A stretch of 64,000 bases of DNA from Pteria penguin (lineage: Eukaryota; Mollusca; Bivalvia; Pterioida; Pteriidae), in assembly GCA_035048485.1 (NCBI GenBank), contig CM068584.1, positions 60,513,739 to 60,577,738 of the forward strand, written 5' to 3'. Shown here piece by piece: positions 11,154 through 23,562 of this stretch. The first letter of the stretch is position 1; every line of letters begins with the position of its first letter. The position numbers were made by a program, and so were the translations under genes. The notes beneath the pieces are model-generated. The model saw only the letters and a list, made by a program, of their open reading frames with translations, had not been told where the DNA came from and did not search any database.

Positions 11154-11810
11154 TTAAAATGTTTTTGTCATTTGCTTTTTCTGTTGCTTCCTCACATAAC
11201 TAATGCGCTCTGTAATGGCATCATTAAGTGTTGGTTCAGATGGTGGATTATATGAATTCTTCTTACACCATATTACTACATAGTCTGAAATTTGAATAAA
11301 TACACTATGTAAATAATTTAATCAGAATGAATCAAAATACAATACATTTGAGTTTACTACAACAAAAATTGGAACATGTAAAACATATTAATGAACAAAC
11401 AGAGTTTAAAGCAACATATAGTTACTCTTCAAAAGATTCACCTATTGAAATCAAACACTGTTTTACTCTTTTAAAATTACTATACCTTTAATAGTCGAAA
11501 TTTTGGCTTTATCTAGTATAGGACGACTATCGTTGGTTTTGTTGCTTGTAAGTCCCTGTCCTCTTGATTCTGCCAATTCATTTATGGAGAATGTTTCTCC
11601 TAGAAGTTTATAACAGAGAGCTTGACCCTTTTTCTTTTCATTACTTCTCAGTAATTCCTCAGACTTTTTGTATTGAGTCGCAGTTTTTAGAAGCTTCTGG
11701 TTATCACTTTCTATGTTTTAACCTCTCACTTAGAACACTGTTCTTGGTTCTCAATTCGTCGATCATTATCCTTTGTTGAAATACCTTCCTCTGTGAGTCA
11801 CGTATTAGAT
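11154..11810 (-). pseudogene. BEN-domain-like protein, last two exons, frameshifted
   Basis: Minus strand, reading downwards. 11805-11700 encodes a coiled-coil-like QQRIMIDELRTKNSVLSERL, then a frame change. DNQKLLKTATQYKKSEELLR follows, then LGETFSINELAESRGQGLTS and RPILDKAKISTIK, ending at a good donor (G|GTATAG, exon end 11486). After an acceptor TTTCAG the last exon (11284-11154) continues in phase with DYVVIWCKKNSYNPPSEPTL and ERISYVRKQQKK, then a stop. The F-S-x-x-E-L-A-x-S...LD..K...I...V pattern resembles a BEN domain, a DNA/chromatin-binding fold that ends many such proteins. The single frameshift at about 11717 suggests decay. No upstream exon was found. Confidence 0.45.
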
Positions 11811-12146
11811 GCATAATTTATATAGCATTTACATGTGTTTACTTTCTTCAAAGAGAATTGTCCTTGTTTTGTTTTGTTCAATTTTATCCAAATTTGTGTC
11901 TGCATTTTTTGTATCTGTTTAGTTTGTCAAGAATCTTGTATCTTGTGGTTTTTAGCGCTTATTGGTAACAATGATTAATATCACCTGTCTGTCTGCTTAG
12001 TGTCCTCACTATGTACGCAAGCACGTTTTTCTTGACCATAGGTATTGATGAGGTCCGTTATTGTTTAGACGTTAAACTCCATGATCCCTTGTAACTGCTC
12101 ATGCGGCACCAGCAGGCTAATGGCTCATCAGCATATGGTATATAAT

Positions 12147-12149
<3 letters not shown>

Positions 12150-12220
<71 letters not shown>
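12150..12220. repeat. (TA)n microsatellite
   Basis: About 35 uninterrupted TA units. ORFs rich in alternating I/Y across it are artefacts. Confidence 0.95.
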
Positions 12221-12222
<2 letters not shown>

Positions 12223-12226
<4 letters not shown>

Positions 12227-12965
12227 CCATATGTACATAGTGAGTAGTACATTATAAATGTGAGTACAGTATATATAGTGAGTACATGTAGTATAATATA
12301 TAAGAGAGTACAGTATCAGTATATATGATATTACATAATAATAATAAATCAAAGGACTGAAAGCCCTAAGAGCCGGCTAGCTTGAGAGCTATGATGAGAA
12401 TTTCCGACCTTGTCATACATATTCGCAAGAGTTGTCAGGAAGACAACATAGCTCGCTATGTGGGGGAATATTTGTAAATTGCAACAATTAAGTAAAGAAG
12501 GTCAAAGAATCACAGTCAAGGTCACGAGGTCTGGTACCAACTGAAGTCTTGGCACAAGGAATAAACTTAAACATCACAGTCCTACCTCTTACTGTTTAAA
12601 AGATATGACCAAGATTAAAGTTTTTCGGAAGCAAGTCAAACTTCAAGGTTAAGGTCAATTATTTTTGTACCAGTGGAAAGGTCTTGTCACAAAGGATACA
12701 CATGTGAAATATTAAGGAATCCGAACCCCAATTGCCGATTCTATAAATAATTCCGTAATGTGCCGATTAGTACCGAGGTCGGCCGATGGTTTTGCAAAAT
12801 GAAATAGGATAAAATATCAATTTCACTGAATACGTAAATTTGAAAAAGTTTTGTTCGCCATTCAATAGCATTTGAAAGCGATAGACTGGATTTTTAAACG
12901 TCTAATTGGAAAAGAAGAAAAAAAAAAACATTGCGTATCTTTCGTGTTTACATTAGTGATCCAAT
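12223..12965 (+). promoter_or_regulatory. Upstream region of the transposase-exonuclease gene
   Basis: No coding signal. The left half carries degraded dispersed repeat with TCAAGGTCA (about 12503-12660). The right end leads into the start codon at 12966 with the context caatATGGCGGCCGC. This resembles a YY1-type element overlapping a translation start, as in many TATA-less metazoan promoters. No TATA box is convincing. Confidence 0.3.
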
Positions 12966-15900
12966 ATGGCGGCCGCGGAGTCGATCGTCTGCCGTGATTC
13001 ACATGGTAGATTTAAAAGAAAACCCATCGACTCATCATCGTTTACATCTGAACACGGTAATTTCCAACACATTGAGATCGAACACAATTATTTAGGAGGT
13101 CACTTTTGTAATAGTAAAAATGGATGCGGCGTTTGTTGTCCAGGGATCGAAAAACTGCAGGCCAGTTCAAGGATAAACACCAGTGTCTTGGAAGGATCAG
13201 AGTGGTATTCTGGAAGAAGGCTGGTTGAGTGGCAGGTTCTATTCGACAACTTATCTTGTTGTATCAGTTGCAACTTTGGTCCATTGTATCTTTCACGGCA
13301 GACGGTGAAAGGAGAAATGAAATGTGGGCTTGGTGGATACTTGTATGTGATGTGTACTTCTTGCTCATATATAAACAGAATTGCATATGGGTCCACTCAC
13401 AGACTGGAGAAAACTAAAGGGATGCCAAGTTTCTGTGTCAATACAAAATTAGGTGCAGGTAAGTTATTTATTTATTGATGTTAATTTATTAACTTTTTAT
13501 TATCTTCATGGACTTTTTTCAATCAATATTGAATAATATTGGTATTATTACTATTTTACTTTTTTAGTATTTAGAATAGAACTTATACGTCCCTGGATTA
13601 CCAAGTTTGTGACATACCGCTTTTTAATTGTACAATAAAAGTCACTGTGAACCCATGTCAAATACCTATTATGTAACACTAACAGACCCAGGACTTGTAA
13701 ATTACACCCAGAACCTTTATTCCACTTTATGAGAGTGTATGCTTTAGACTTAGTGTGACATGCACATAAAGTGGCCAGCTAGCTCAATATTGAGAGTGTA
13801 TGTCTAAATAGTACAAGGTTCTGGTTTCATTTCCTAAATCTGGTCACATCTATTTCTTCTGCCTGTATGTTAAATAATTACACTTGAAATTTTGATATTA
13901 ATTAAGGTTGATACCAGAATCCTTACTGCATATACATGTACATGTTAAATTAAAACATCAAAATTCCAAAATATTGTTTGTATTTCAGCAATGATAGATG
14001 CTTTGGGAGGGCCTCAAAGAGTTAATAATGTGCTAACAACCCTGAATTTACCACCCATATCCCACAAAAATTTGAAAAAGATGGAAAGAAGAGCAGGAGA
14101 AATGATAGAAGAGTATGCACATTGGAGCATGGAGCAAAGAAGTAAAGAGGCCTATGAAGCAGAACTGAGGTACATATTGTTGCACACTTGATCATGGTCT
14201 TTATATAGAGCCTGTTTTTATGTTTTTGATGGTATGTATGTAAAAATGTCCAATGTTGCATGTGTGTTTCAGCATAGTAATATTCATACAAACCATCTTT
14301 CTGTAAACAAGAGACCCAAGTGGGCCTATATCGCTCACCTGAGTACCTTGACCTTTGAGAAAATATTAGTAGGATGTAACAATCTACACTTTAAATAAAT
14401 TATTGATACATTCGTCCAACTGAAAGATGGTACCCCCTTTTTTATTAAAAAAAATCAATAATGTCTAAAAGTTGAGATTTTCGAGAAAATGATATTATTT
14501 GACTGTAATGGTTCAAATGGAAAAATAAAAAAAATTTTAAAAAAATTTTGCCCCGGGCGGGGATTGAACCCACAACCCTCAGATTCCTATAAACATTTGC
14601 TTACAATATCACAATCTTAAAATTTTCATAAAAAATTCTAGACCTCTAATTGAAAAATTGCTTTCACTGTAGTCTGTAGTATTCTTTTTTTGTCTTAATA
14701 TGAATTATTTAAACCAAATTACAGCTGGAATTATAATATGAGGAGCAAAAAAGAGTTAAGTCCCTTGTTTTTGTATTGAAAATGCCAAGTCAAAAAAGAT
14801 GTTGAAAAACGTCAAAATTTTTATTTCTAAATGAAACCAAAAATAGCAACACTTCTTCACACATCCCTCTAAATCATTCCTATGTATTCGGTTTGTCTCT
14901 GTATGTACCTTTTAATTCATGCATTGTGTTTTGTTTACAGAGATACTGAAAATAAAAATCAAGCTAGATCTTTAAACAGTGAATCAGATCATGACAAAGA
15001 ACAGAATTGGTAAGTTTTGATATTTGACGTACATCTGACATCAGTGTTTTTTTTTTTGCATAAGCAATTTATTGACAAATGATTTTTAAAAAAAAATAGA
15101 CTGATATTATCCATATATCTGTCCGTCTGTTGTTCACAATCTTGTCGGGGTCAAAACTGTTAGCCCTGTCAGATCTGGATAATAATTCACACAATTTTCA
15201 TTTTCTGTATATAATTAAATTCCTTTTAAATTCCTGGTCCATAAACCAAGGGAGCATACATGTATATCATTTGGGCCGTCTGCTTGTCCGTCTGTCTGGC
15301 TGTCTGTCATACCATCCTGCTTTTTACAAAATACAATAAATTCAACATCATTCTCAATAGCCTTGTGACTTTGACCTTCATTTTAAAATTTGACTGTGAC
15401 GTTTGAGCTACATTTAAAACCGTTAATATTGCTTATAATTTATGAATCATAAGAGGTGGGCTTCCAAATATCACATGTGTATTCCCATGAGGTGGAGTGA
15501 AATGAAGGTACAGAACATTGTAAACTTTGCCTTATTTGGACTTTGTTACAGCCGGGACATTCATGTTTCACAAACACATCTTGTTTTTACCTAAATTGCA
15601 TATTAATCAATATTATCTTAATTTCATATAGCCAAGATAACATATCAGTACTTGAGACTGCTGCTGCTGCTGCTACTGTTGAAGAAAATGTCGACAGGTA
15701 AGGTTAAGATAACTTTTTGTTTTATGTCAACTTTTATTTTCTTCATAAAAAAAATTCTGAATAGAGTAACGAAAATAATATCAAAACTTCCCATTTGCTT
15801 CCGTAAACAAATATTGACTTTTTATGACAAAAACACATCTTTAATTTATTAACTATTTCATTATTTAATAATATCACATATGACTATTTTGTTTTTAAAA

Positions 15901-18900
15901 CAATGTAAAGTTATATTAATTAAATGTAATACATTTTAACATTGTTTTATACATAGGTCTAAACCAAAGAATAAAGAACATAATATTTTTGGCATGACAG
16001 TCTGTGCTGACCATGGATGGCAGAAACGTGGTTTTGATAGCCTTACAGGTAATTTTATGAGCCTAAATGTATCATAACTTTAGTTGAAATGCAAATCAAA
16101 TAAATTTATGTACCGATGGGCAGCAGCCAGTGTCAACTCCGATCTTTAACTTCCAAATCTTTCTATTTATAGTTATGAAACTTCACACCCATACTCACTA
16201 TGGCTGAGGATGTGCCATACTGATTTCTGAGTGAAAACATCAAAGGTCAAGGTCATAGAGCTTTGATAAGTGTAAATAGCTTTCCGGACTATAACTATAT
16301 CTACATTTTACCTATTACTGTTACTATGAAACTTTAAACACAATCCTTCCATTCAACCAATGATGTGCCCTTCTGATTTTTGAGTCGAAAGTCAAGATAT
16401 TTTTGATCTTTCCTTCAGTTTATTCATATATTTGTGATAGGCGACATTTAGAGATTATTCTAATAAACATTTATTCAGGTCACACATTTCTGCTAAGTAA
16501 ACGTAAGTACGGAAATAAAGTTTTAAAAACCATTGTTAAGCATCGTACATGTGCTACATGTAAATGGTGGAGAGGAAACAGGTCAGGAATTAAGCCTAGG
16601 CACCATAGATGTGTATGGAATCATCATGGGTCTTCTCGAATGATGGAAAGTCAAGCCGGAAAAGAGGCCATTAAGGAAATGATAGAACAAGGCACACCAG
16701 TAAAAGTCATTGAGGGAGATGGTGATAACACTTTAATAGCTCGACTTCAGAGTGAGATGGGCGTTCATGTTATAAGGAAACTAGACAAAAACCACTGTAT
16801 AAAAAACATTGTTAAAGGTTTCTATGACCTGAGGAATAGCAAAGAAGTGAAAATAAGCAATCAGGTTATCCTACATTTGACAAAGTCAATAAAATATGTC
16901 TTCTCAAAAAATCAAGGGAATGAAGTACAGATGCGTGAAAACCTTCAGGCACTAATTCCACACCAATTTGGGGATCATACACTTTGCTTGGCTCGGTTTT
17001 GTGGATATAAGCGACGGCCAGATACAGCCTACCTACATAGAAGTTTACCATATAAAGCTCCTCTCTCAGATCCAGTTCTAAAAGAAAAACTAATGCAAAT
17101 TTTTGAGCCCATTGTAGCAAAAGCAGCACTATATTCTGATCTAGGTTGTAGTCAGGCATGTGAACATGCAAACCGAGCAACTTCCTTGAGAGCACCAAAG
17201 CATTTACATTATGGAGAAAGTGAGAGTCTTGATTATAGAGTCAAAGCCACTGCAGCTTGCATTAATGAAGGCAGAAACTACTTGTCTGAGGTCTTGTTTG
17301 TTTTATTGTTCTTGCATGAGCAGTTCTGTCAATTAAATATTACTATTTTATAGTTAAATTGTTGTTTCCCATTAAAACTTGTAAACTTAAAATCTGTGTG
17401 TCACCATAGGCATATATGTATAATTATAACTCAATTGTCTTAGATTTATCTTTGATTAATTTAATTGTCTGAATTAACATTGACCCTATATCACTAATAG
17501 TTTTGTAATTCACAAATGTTTTGTAATTATTTCCTCGCAATACTTTGCAGTGGGGATATGGTAACTGTACCGTTTGTGTGTGCATCATGGTTTCCGTACG
17601 TTTGTAACCTAAACCTTGTGTCAAGTCATAGAAAAACCTTGTGTACACTCTAGAGGCCACAATTTTTGTCCGATCATTTTCATATTTCATATCTAGCTTT
17701 GTTACCATGAGAGGAAGAACTCTATTGATTTTGGGGTCACCAGGTCAAAGGTCAAGGTCACTAGTTCAAGTCATACAAAAAACTTGTGTACACTCTAGAG
17801 GCCACAGTTTTTGTCCGATCATTGTCATATTTTACATATAGCTTTATCATCGTTAGAAAAAGAACACTATTCATTTTATGGTCTCAAGGCAAAAGATCAA
17901 TGTCGTAAGGTCACATCATTCAACAAAGGTTGCATTGCTAGGGGATTTGCCCCGCTTGTTTTAAAAGATATTCAATTCAAATAACTTTAAGGGTAGTTAA
18001 AGTTACTTTTATAGTTGGTTGGTTGAATGGGATTTTACGTCGCTTTTTACAGTATTGCAGTGATATCGCGACATGAAAGCATGAGGTTACCAACTTCATA
18101 AACATAGTGTCGCAGCCTGCGAATCGAACCCGGGCCTTCTGCACCGCAAGCCAAGTGCTTAACCACTACACCAAGTCTGCCCCTTACTTTTATAGACTCA
18201 ATCTTCTGTACACATAGTCAAGAAATTTACAGTTGTATAAGTATTTGAAATTTCATTTTTCAGACTTTCAGAAAAAAGTTTCTTTCTCCTGGCAGCTTCA
18301 CAAAGCCATATAATCTTAAAAAGGACAGTGAGAGAGAAATTAAGCGTAGCAAAGCTAATTTACCAGAAACAAAGATGAGAAGAATGGCACTAAAAGAAGA
18401 GAGAGCAAAACAAAAAGGAGCACATGAGGCATCAGAGGGAGCAACATATGATTCTGGTTTGTACCTGTAATTAGCATAAAAAAGAATTGATGAATCTCAA
18501 TGTCAAAGATACCTTTTTTGACCGGACAGCAAATATATACAAATTGTCTTGCCTGTCGAAAATTTGGCTAAAATTTGTGGTTGAAGCAAAATCTCAGAAA
18601 CTCACAGGGTATAAACATAACATATACTCTACCTGTAGGTTTGATGAGAGCTCTCAATTTATGTCATGACATTTGACCTAGTAACCTTAACCTTGAAGTC
18701 TGACCTACTTTTCAAAATATTTAACATGGGCTATGTCTTTTGAATTTACAGGTTTAGGGCTTTGACATGTCACTTACAATAACTTTGTGACATTGAAATT
18801 GTTTAAGAATTTGCTTTGCAATATGGCCACAACATCTTAACAGTTTCTTTTTGATTTTGATTTTATAGAGATAAGTCTTGACACGTCCAGGATTGATTTG

Positions 18901-19973
18901 CAACAAATTCCAGATGCCATTCCCAAACCTTCATTTTGTAGTTTACCAACTATAAAAGATGTCACACCATTGATGATATTCATGGACTTAGAGACAACTG
19001 ATTTGAGTGAGTACATATCATCTTATGCATCTTTGTGACCTTGATTATAACCTTTGACTTATTTCAAAAAGAACTTTTTAGAGCTATTTACCAGAGTAGT
19101 AATGGGATCATTGGTGTTTCACAAGTTCATTGTGTTCTTTTTGTTTCAGTTCGCAGAAGCACCATTCCTCATATTACACAGATTGCAGCCTTAGAAAAGG
19201 AGAGTCGCAAGGTCTTTTCTACTTATGTCCTTCCAACACTTCCTGTTTCTCCAAATGCAGAGAAAATAACAGGGATAGTGTATGATGGGAAGCAGTTGTT
19301 CGTGAAGAGTCAACCTGTCTGTGCAGTCAAGATTTCAAAAGCTCTCGAAAACTTTATACTATGGCTGCAGCAGTTTGGTACAACAATTATGTGTGCACAT
19401 AATGGTAGGAAATTCGATTTTCGAGTACTGTCAACTGCTCTTGAAAAATGTAATCTTCTCAAGACGTTTACAGAATGCTGCTTAGGTTTTACTGACACTC
19501 TTCCTGTCATTAAATCGAAAGTGCCAAATCTAGCCAGTTATACTCAAAGTGAATTATCACATCATTTTGATCTTGGGAGTTACAATGCTCATAATGCTGT
19601 AGATGATGTTAAAATGCTGTCTTGCATTCTACATGAAGCACGTATTTCTGATAAATGTATCATCCAAAATGCGTATTCGTCTCAAAGCCACTCTCATCAG
19701 GAGCATTTCATAGAAGCAAAGATGAAGAACTTGCCAAGCCTTCACCAACTTGTTGGTAGTGGAGTAATGAAAATGACCACAGCAGAGAACATCGCTGGAT
19801 CTGGTTTGAATTTTAACCACTTATATCTTATTTGGCAGCGGAAAGGAGAGGATGGACTAGCTGATGTTTTTACTTCTAAAAATATGTGCGGTAAAGCAAG
19901 AGTTTCGAGTGACAAAAGTCTTGTCACTAAAGTTTTGCAGAAACTATGCCAGTACTTTACAAAAGGCAATTGA
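12966..19973 (+). CDS. Mutator-like DDE transposase fused to DEDDh exonuclease (955 aa, nine exons)
   Basis: My exon reading is 12966-13458, 13989-14169, 14941-15009, 15632-15697, 15957-16048, 16479-17290, 18264-18456, 18869-19006 and 19150-19973. All introns are GT-AG and every junction keeps frame, giving 955 codons and a stop. Residues 1-250 match the N-terminal region of Mutator-like transposases of marine invertebrates (GRRLVEW, CGLGGYLYVMCTSC, NTKLGAG). Residues 284-571 form the DDE core: candidate acids D288 (CADHGW), D381/D383 (EGDGD) and E529 (CEHAN), with a Cys/His cluster C325, C328, C345. A basic linker follows. Residues 668-850 form a DEDDh exonuclease with D675 and E677 (MDLETT), D771 (AHN...FD), H829 and D834 (HNAVDD), all five catalytic residues present. 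The transposase would cut and join DNA; the exonuclease would trim 3' ends. The exon 6 donor (gag|gtcttg) is weak. The exonuclease resembles the TREX/PML exon-9 type. Host domestication is possible but unproven. Confidence 0.85.
14308..14890 (+). repeat. Dispersed repeat family C (intron 2)
   Basis: It starts with a near-palindromic GAGACCCAAGTGGGCC stretch and TATATCGCTCACCTGAGTAC. A tRNA-like segment at about 14550-14590 gives, on the minus strand, GGGTTCAATCCCCGCCC, a B-box-like sequence. The same order recurs at 23563-24400, and its end recurs at about 29790-29850. It lies inside intron 2 of the fusion gene. The length differences show old, independent copies. Confidence 0.75.
17619..17935 (+). 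repeat. Imperfect tandem repeat, ~146-bp period (intron 6)
   Basis: Two copies of a unit carrying CTTGTGTACACTCTAGAGGC, a TTTGTCCGATCATT stretch and AGGTCAAGGTCAC start at about 17637 and 17783. Related, more diverged units fill 21220-21960. The repeat lies in the longest intron (973 bases) of the fusion gene. Confidence 0.75.
18015..18183 (-). repeat. tRNA-derived SINE (family A) with 12-bp target duplication
   Basis: On the minus strand the head reads TTGGTGTAGTGGTTAAGC (A-box region) and GGGTTCGATTC (B-box). The tail reads GCGACATAAA-like, AGCGACGTAAAATCCC and CAACCAACTATA. The direct repeat TTACTTTTATAG flanks it exactly at 18003-18014 and 18184-18195, a perfect target-site duplication. 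It is inserted in intron 6 of the fusion gene. A second copy lies at 24453-24638. Confidence 0.9.
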
Positions 19974-22900
19974 TGAAAATTTGTAGTCAAAAGAACATAC
20001 TGTATTATGTATTATTTGTGATTACATATGCATTAATAATTAAAAATCATTGTTGCAAATGTAGGACATTATTTTGTTGTGTAATTATCTCTACTGTTTT
20101 AGACCAGTCAAGTTTATTCGATACCCAGATGTCTGTCTGTCTGTCCGTCTGTAAACAATTTTTGTTATCGCATCTCCTCTGAGACTATTTATCACAGAGA
20201 CCTAACTTTATTCCCATCTTGTTGTCCCTGGGGTCTAGTTGTGCATGTGTGATTATGGTTGTGATCCTCCATCTGGGGGCCCAGAAAAGGGTGTGGTCAT
20301 TTTTTCTAATATAACTCTGTGTAAATCATGTTATCGCATCTCCTCCAAGGCTGTTGGTCTAAAATAATTTATTATACTCCCATATTTTGTTGGGTAGGTG
20401 GTCTAGATACGCATTTGCAATTTTGTTCGGTCTGAACTCCATGGGCCCCCCACGAGGGACATGGTCCCAAAATCCCGGAATTACACTGCTACAGACACGG
20501 GTTTCCTCGGTACTTCTTTGGCAGTACAGTTCTGGCTTTTTTCCGGGGTTTTTCCTTGGCGGTTATGATCATTATTGGACCACTCTTTTTTATATATGCT
20601 AATCCAGCTTGTTTTGAGGTTTATTTAGTAAAATAGTGTGTGTTTTATTGTGTGAAAAAAAGAAGAAACACTTCTTTATTCTTTATACATGTACGATTGA
20701 CAAAGGCTAGTTTGAATCATATGATATACGTATTATGTCATTTATATAAAATATAATAGAATATGTTTCATGCAGTGGCTATTGAGCACATCGGCCAAAT
20801 ACATATTTGTGTTTTATTGTTATTACTGATATAATGGGAATGAAGTGATGTGGAGAATAGTTATTTGTTCATCATTTTCTATGAAAAAACACATATAATG
20901 TTATATATGACCCAAGACTGTATGATAATGACTAACCTTAGGACATGTGACCTAGGTCAAGGTCACAATGAGTCTATTATCAACTTTGTTTTGTACTACT
21001 TAGCTGCCTTGTGTGTACTTTCCTTTTACATTTTCTTTTAGTTTTCATTTGTCTATGCAAATAAAGTAAGTTTGCTCTTTGAAACTAACAAATGTTCTCT
21101 TCTTATATGTGTTTTAGAGACGCAGTGTAATATCATGGTGCTGTCCGTCCATCTATACATGAACAATTTCTTATACATTTACCAGTTAAACTACATAACT
21201 GTCTAACATATGAATGTCAAATAATTGAACTTAGTGCCATAACGGCCAAGAACAGTCCCATTGATTTCAAAGTGTAAAGGTTATCTCACAGACAATTCCT
21301 TGGTGAAAAACTTGTCTACACTCTTGGTAGAAAACCATGCCAAAGGAAGTTTGAATAACATGCATGAATACTTTCAGTTTCTGAATAAAGGATGATCCAT
21401 GTTGATGTCAAGGTTATGCATCATATGCCAATGTCATAAGCAATGGTCCTTTTTTCAAAAGCACTGTTCTATCTATAGCCTAACAATTTTGCAATGTGGA
21501 ACCGCATAGCTAGTTCTTAAGTAGTTATAGCTAATTTGAAGGTCATAGCATCTGATGTCAAGGTCATATTATTCAGGATCAAAGTCACAAGTAATTCCTT
21601 TTGTGGAAATATTGTGTCAAATTTGAAATCATGTAATCTTGAAGTGTAAAACTGCAAGCTTGGTATTATATGTCTATAATGGTTCCTTTTGATTTCAAGG
21701 TCACATGATCTAAGGTCAAGGTCACAAGTAATGTTTTGAAAAACATTGCCAGAATTGCTTTATTTTCATCCTTGTAAGGTAGGAATATTAATTAAGCTGT
21801 ATAGTGTACAGCTGGGATTGGTAAATTGTCTTTTTTATTTCAAGGTCATTGGATCACAAAGGTCAAGGTCACAGACAGTCCCTTTTTGAAAACTGTGTTT
21901 GCCTTTTGATTATTTTCATAGCCTAATTTGCAAACACCTCATTGACATTTTTCCACTTTCCAAGTACATGCTGTTATATCTTATACCACTGCATACATAC
22001 AAGAAAAAGCTCATAATTTGGTTGAAAAATGGTGCATGGACATACTTGAAATCATGCTGTGAAATTTTGAGCGGTCAGAAGTTAATAATTCTTTGACAAA
22101 TATTTTTAAAAATCTTCTTAAATATTTTAGAGGTCCAATTTTTACTCTGGGATATAATTTACAATATCTCTAAAGAAAAATATGGATTGCACTCTAAAAT
22201 AGCATGGCATGAAAATAACCAATTACATGATATATGGTCACCTGTTGGTCAGTTAAGAGACATATCACATAACATTTGTTCACATCAAGGTAACATACCA
22301 ATATATCTTTTTTCAAAAATTATTGTTTACATTTGAACACAATATTGATTAGAAGGTTACAGATCGATCAATTTATGCCAAGCTGTCCAAATTTCAATTT
22401 TGGAGGGAAATTGAAGATGTCACCATAGCAACGATATATAAAAAAATTCACGGTGAATTTTAGTCTAAAACACCACTACCCAATATGCTGATTTCATTAA
22501 TCATCAAAGCATTATCAAACAATTAACATTGAAATACCGTTAATTGGGGTTCGGATACCTTAAAGCTCTACCTAAAAGTGAGCTAAAACAGGGTATCTGT
22601 AAACAGGTGCAAAATAAGCCCGCATTATTGAAATACTTGTTAACAGAATCCTTACTTTTCCACTTTAAAACTGCAGTGACCTAGACAGCATAAACCTGAG
22701 TCAAGGTCATACCGGTATTCATAGGAAAGCCTGGGACTATAACCCCAGGAGGTTTGATGTAATTCAGTGTAACAGCTGCAGATAAACAACCTGGACACAA
22801 AATCAGTACCACAGTCCACTGCGACCTTGGAGGAATGGCCCTGTGGCAAGGTCATAGCAGTCAGGTGTAATGAGATATATTCAGGTTTAATATCACTCCA

Positions 22901-23560
22901 CATTATGACTGGAAATGTAAAATGCTTGGATACAACTTTTCTACAATTTACGTTAAGGTAAACAGGCTCATCACTGGGAGCTTGAATGAAAGTACGAATA
23001 TTCTGTCAAATTGCAGAGACATGTCAGATTACTTTCTTGTGTTATAACAAAGATCAGTTTCAACACAAAGACTGACAGACAGATGGAGACATACGACAAT
23101 GGCTTACATCAACCTTCATCTCTAGTAAGCTTAAAAGGAGAAACAAGAAAGTCGATATAAGTAACCTCAGCATAAGAACTTTGAAACCATTATGAAGGAT
23201 TGATCATTTACATCGTATGTTCTCTATCTACCCATTTATAATCTTTTTTCTGTTCACATCACTGTTTTGCTATTGTTGAACGGTGGGGAATACTGAGAGT
23301 GTTGCTGCAAATCCTAAAACACTGTTACAGCTGAATTATATGTAGTCAGAGAGAACAAGAACTTTTTTTAACAAAAAAGTGTATTTATTATGAAACAATA
23401 CATACATGTATAAAAAATATATTCTACCAAACAAAAGATACATGTACATGTATATAAAATACAAAAGCACCATCAAGAATTCAACATATTAAAGACAAGT
23501 TGGTTACTGCAGTGATCATGAAGAAAAATTTGGCTTGAGTATTTGACAAAGGATTAATCA
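19974..23560. repeat. Repeat-rich gene-free stretch
   Basis: No gene is seen. 20110-20600 holds diverged repeat units with CTGTCTGTCTGTCCGTCTG and twice TTATCGCATCTCCTC. 21220-21960 holds diverged tandem units of about 150 bases, each with (T)CAAGGTCA and a short TTTTTGAAAA stretch. 22640-22900 carries another TCAAGGTCA block. The intervening DNA is AT-rich. These are decayed dispersed repeats, not exons. Confidence 0.6.
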
Positions 23561-23562
23561 TA

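Noticed and set aside
12058..12352. ORFs of 64-74 codons on the minus strand
   Set aside because: They run through the (TA)n tract.
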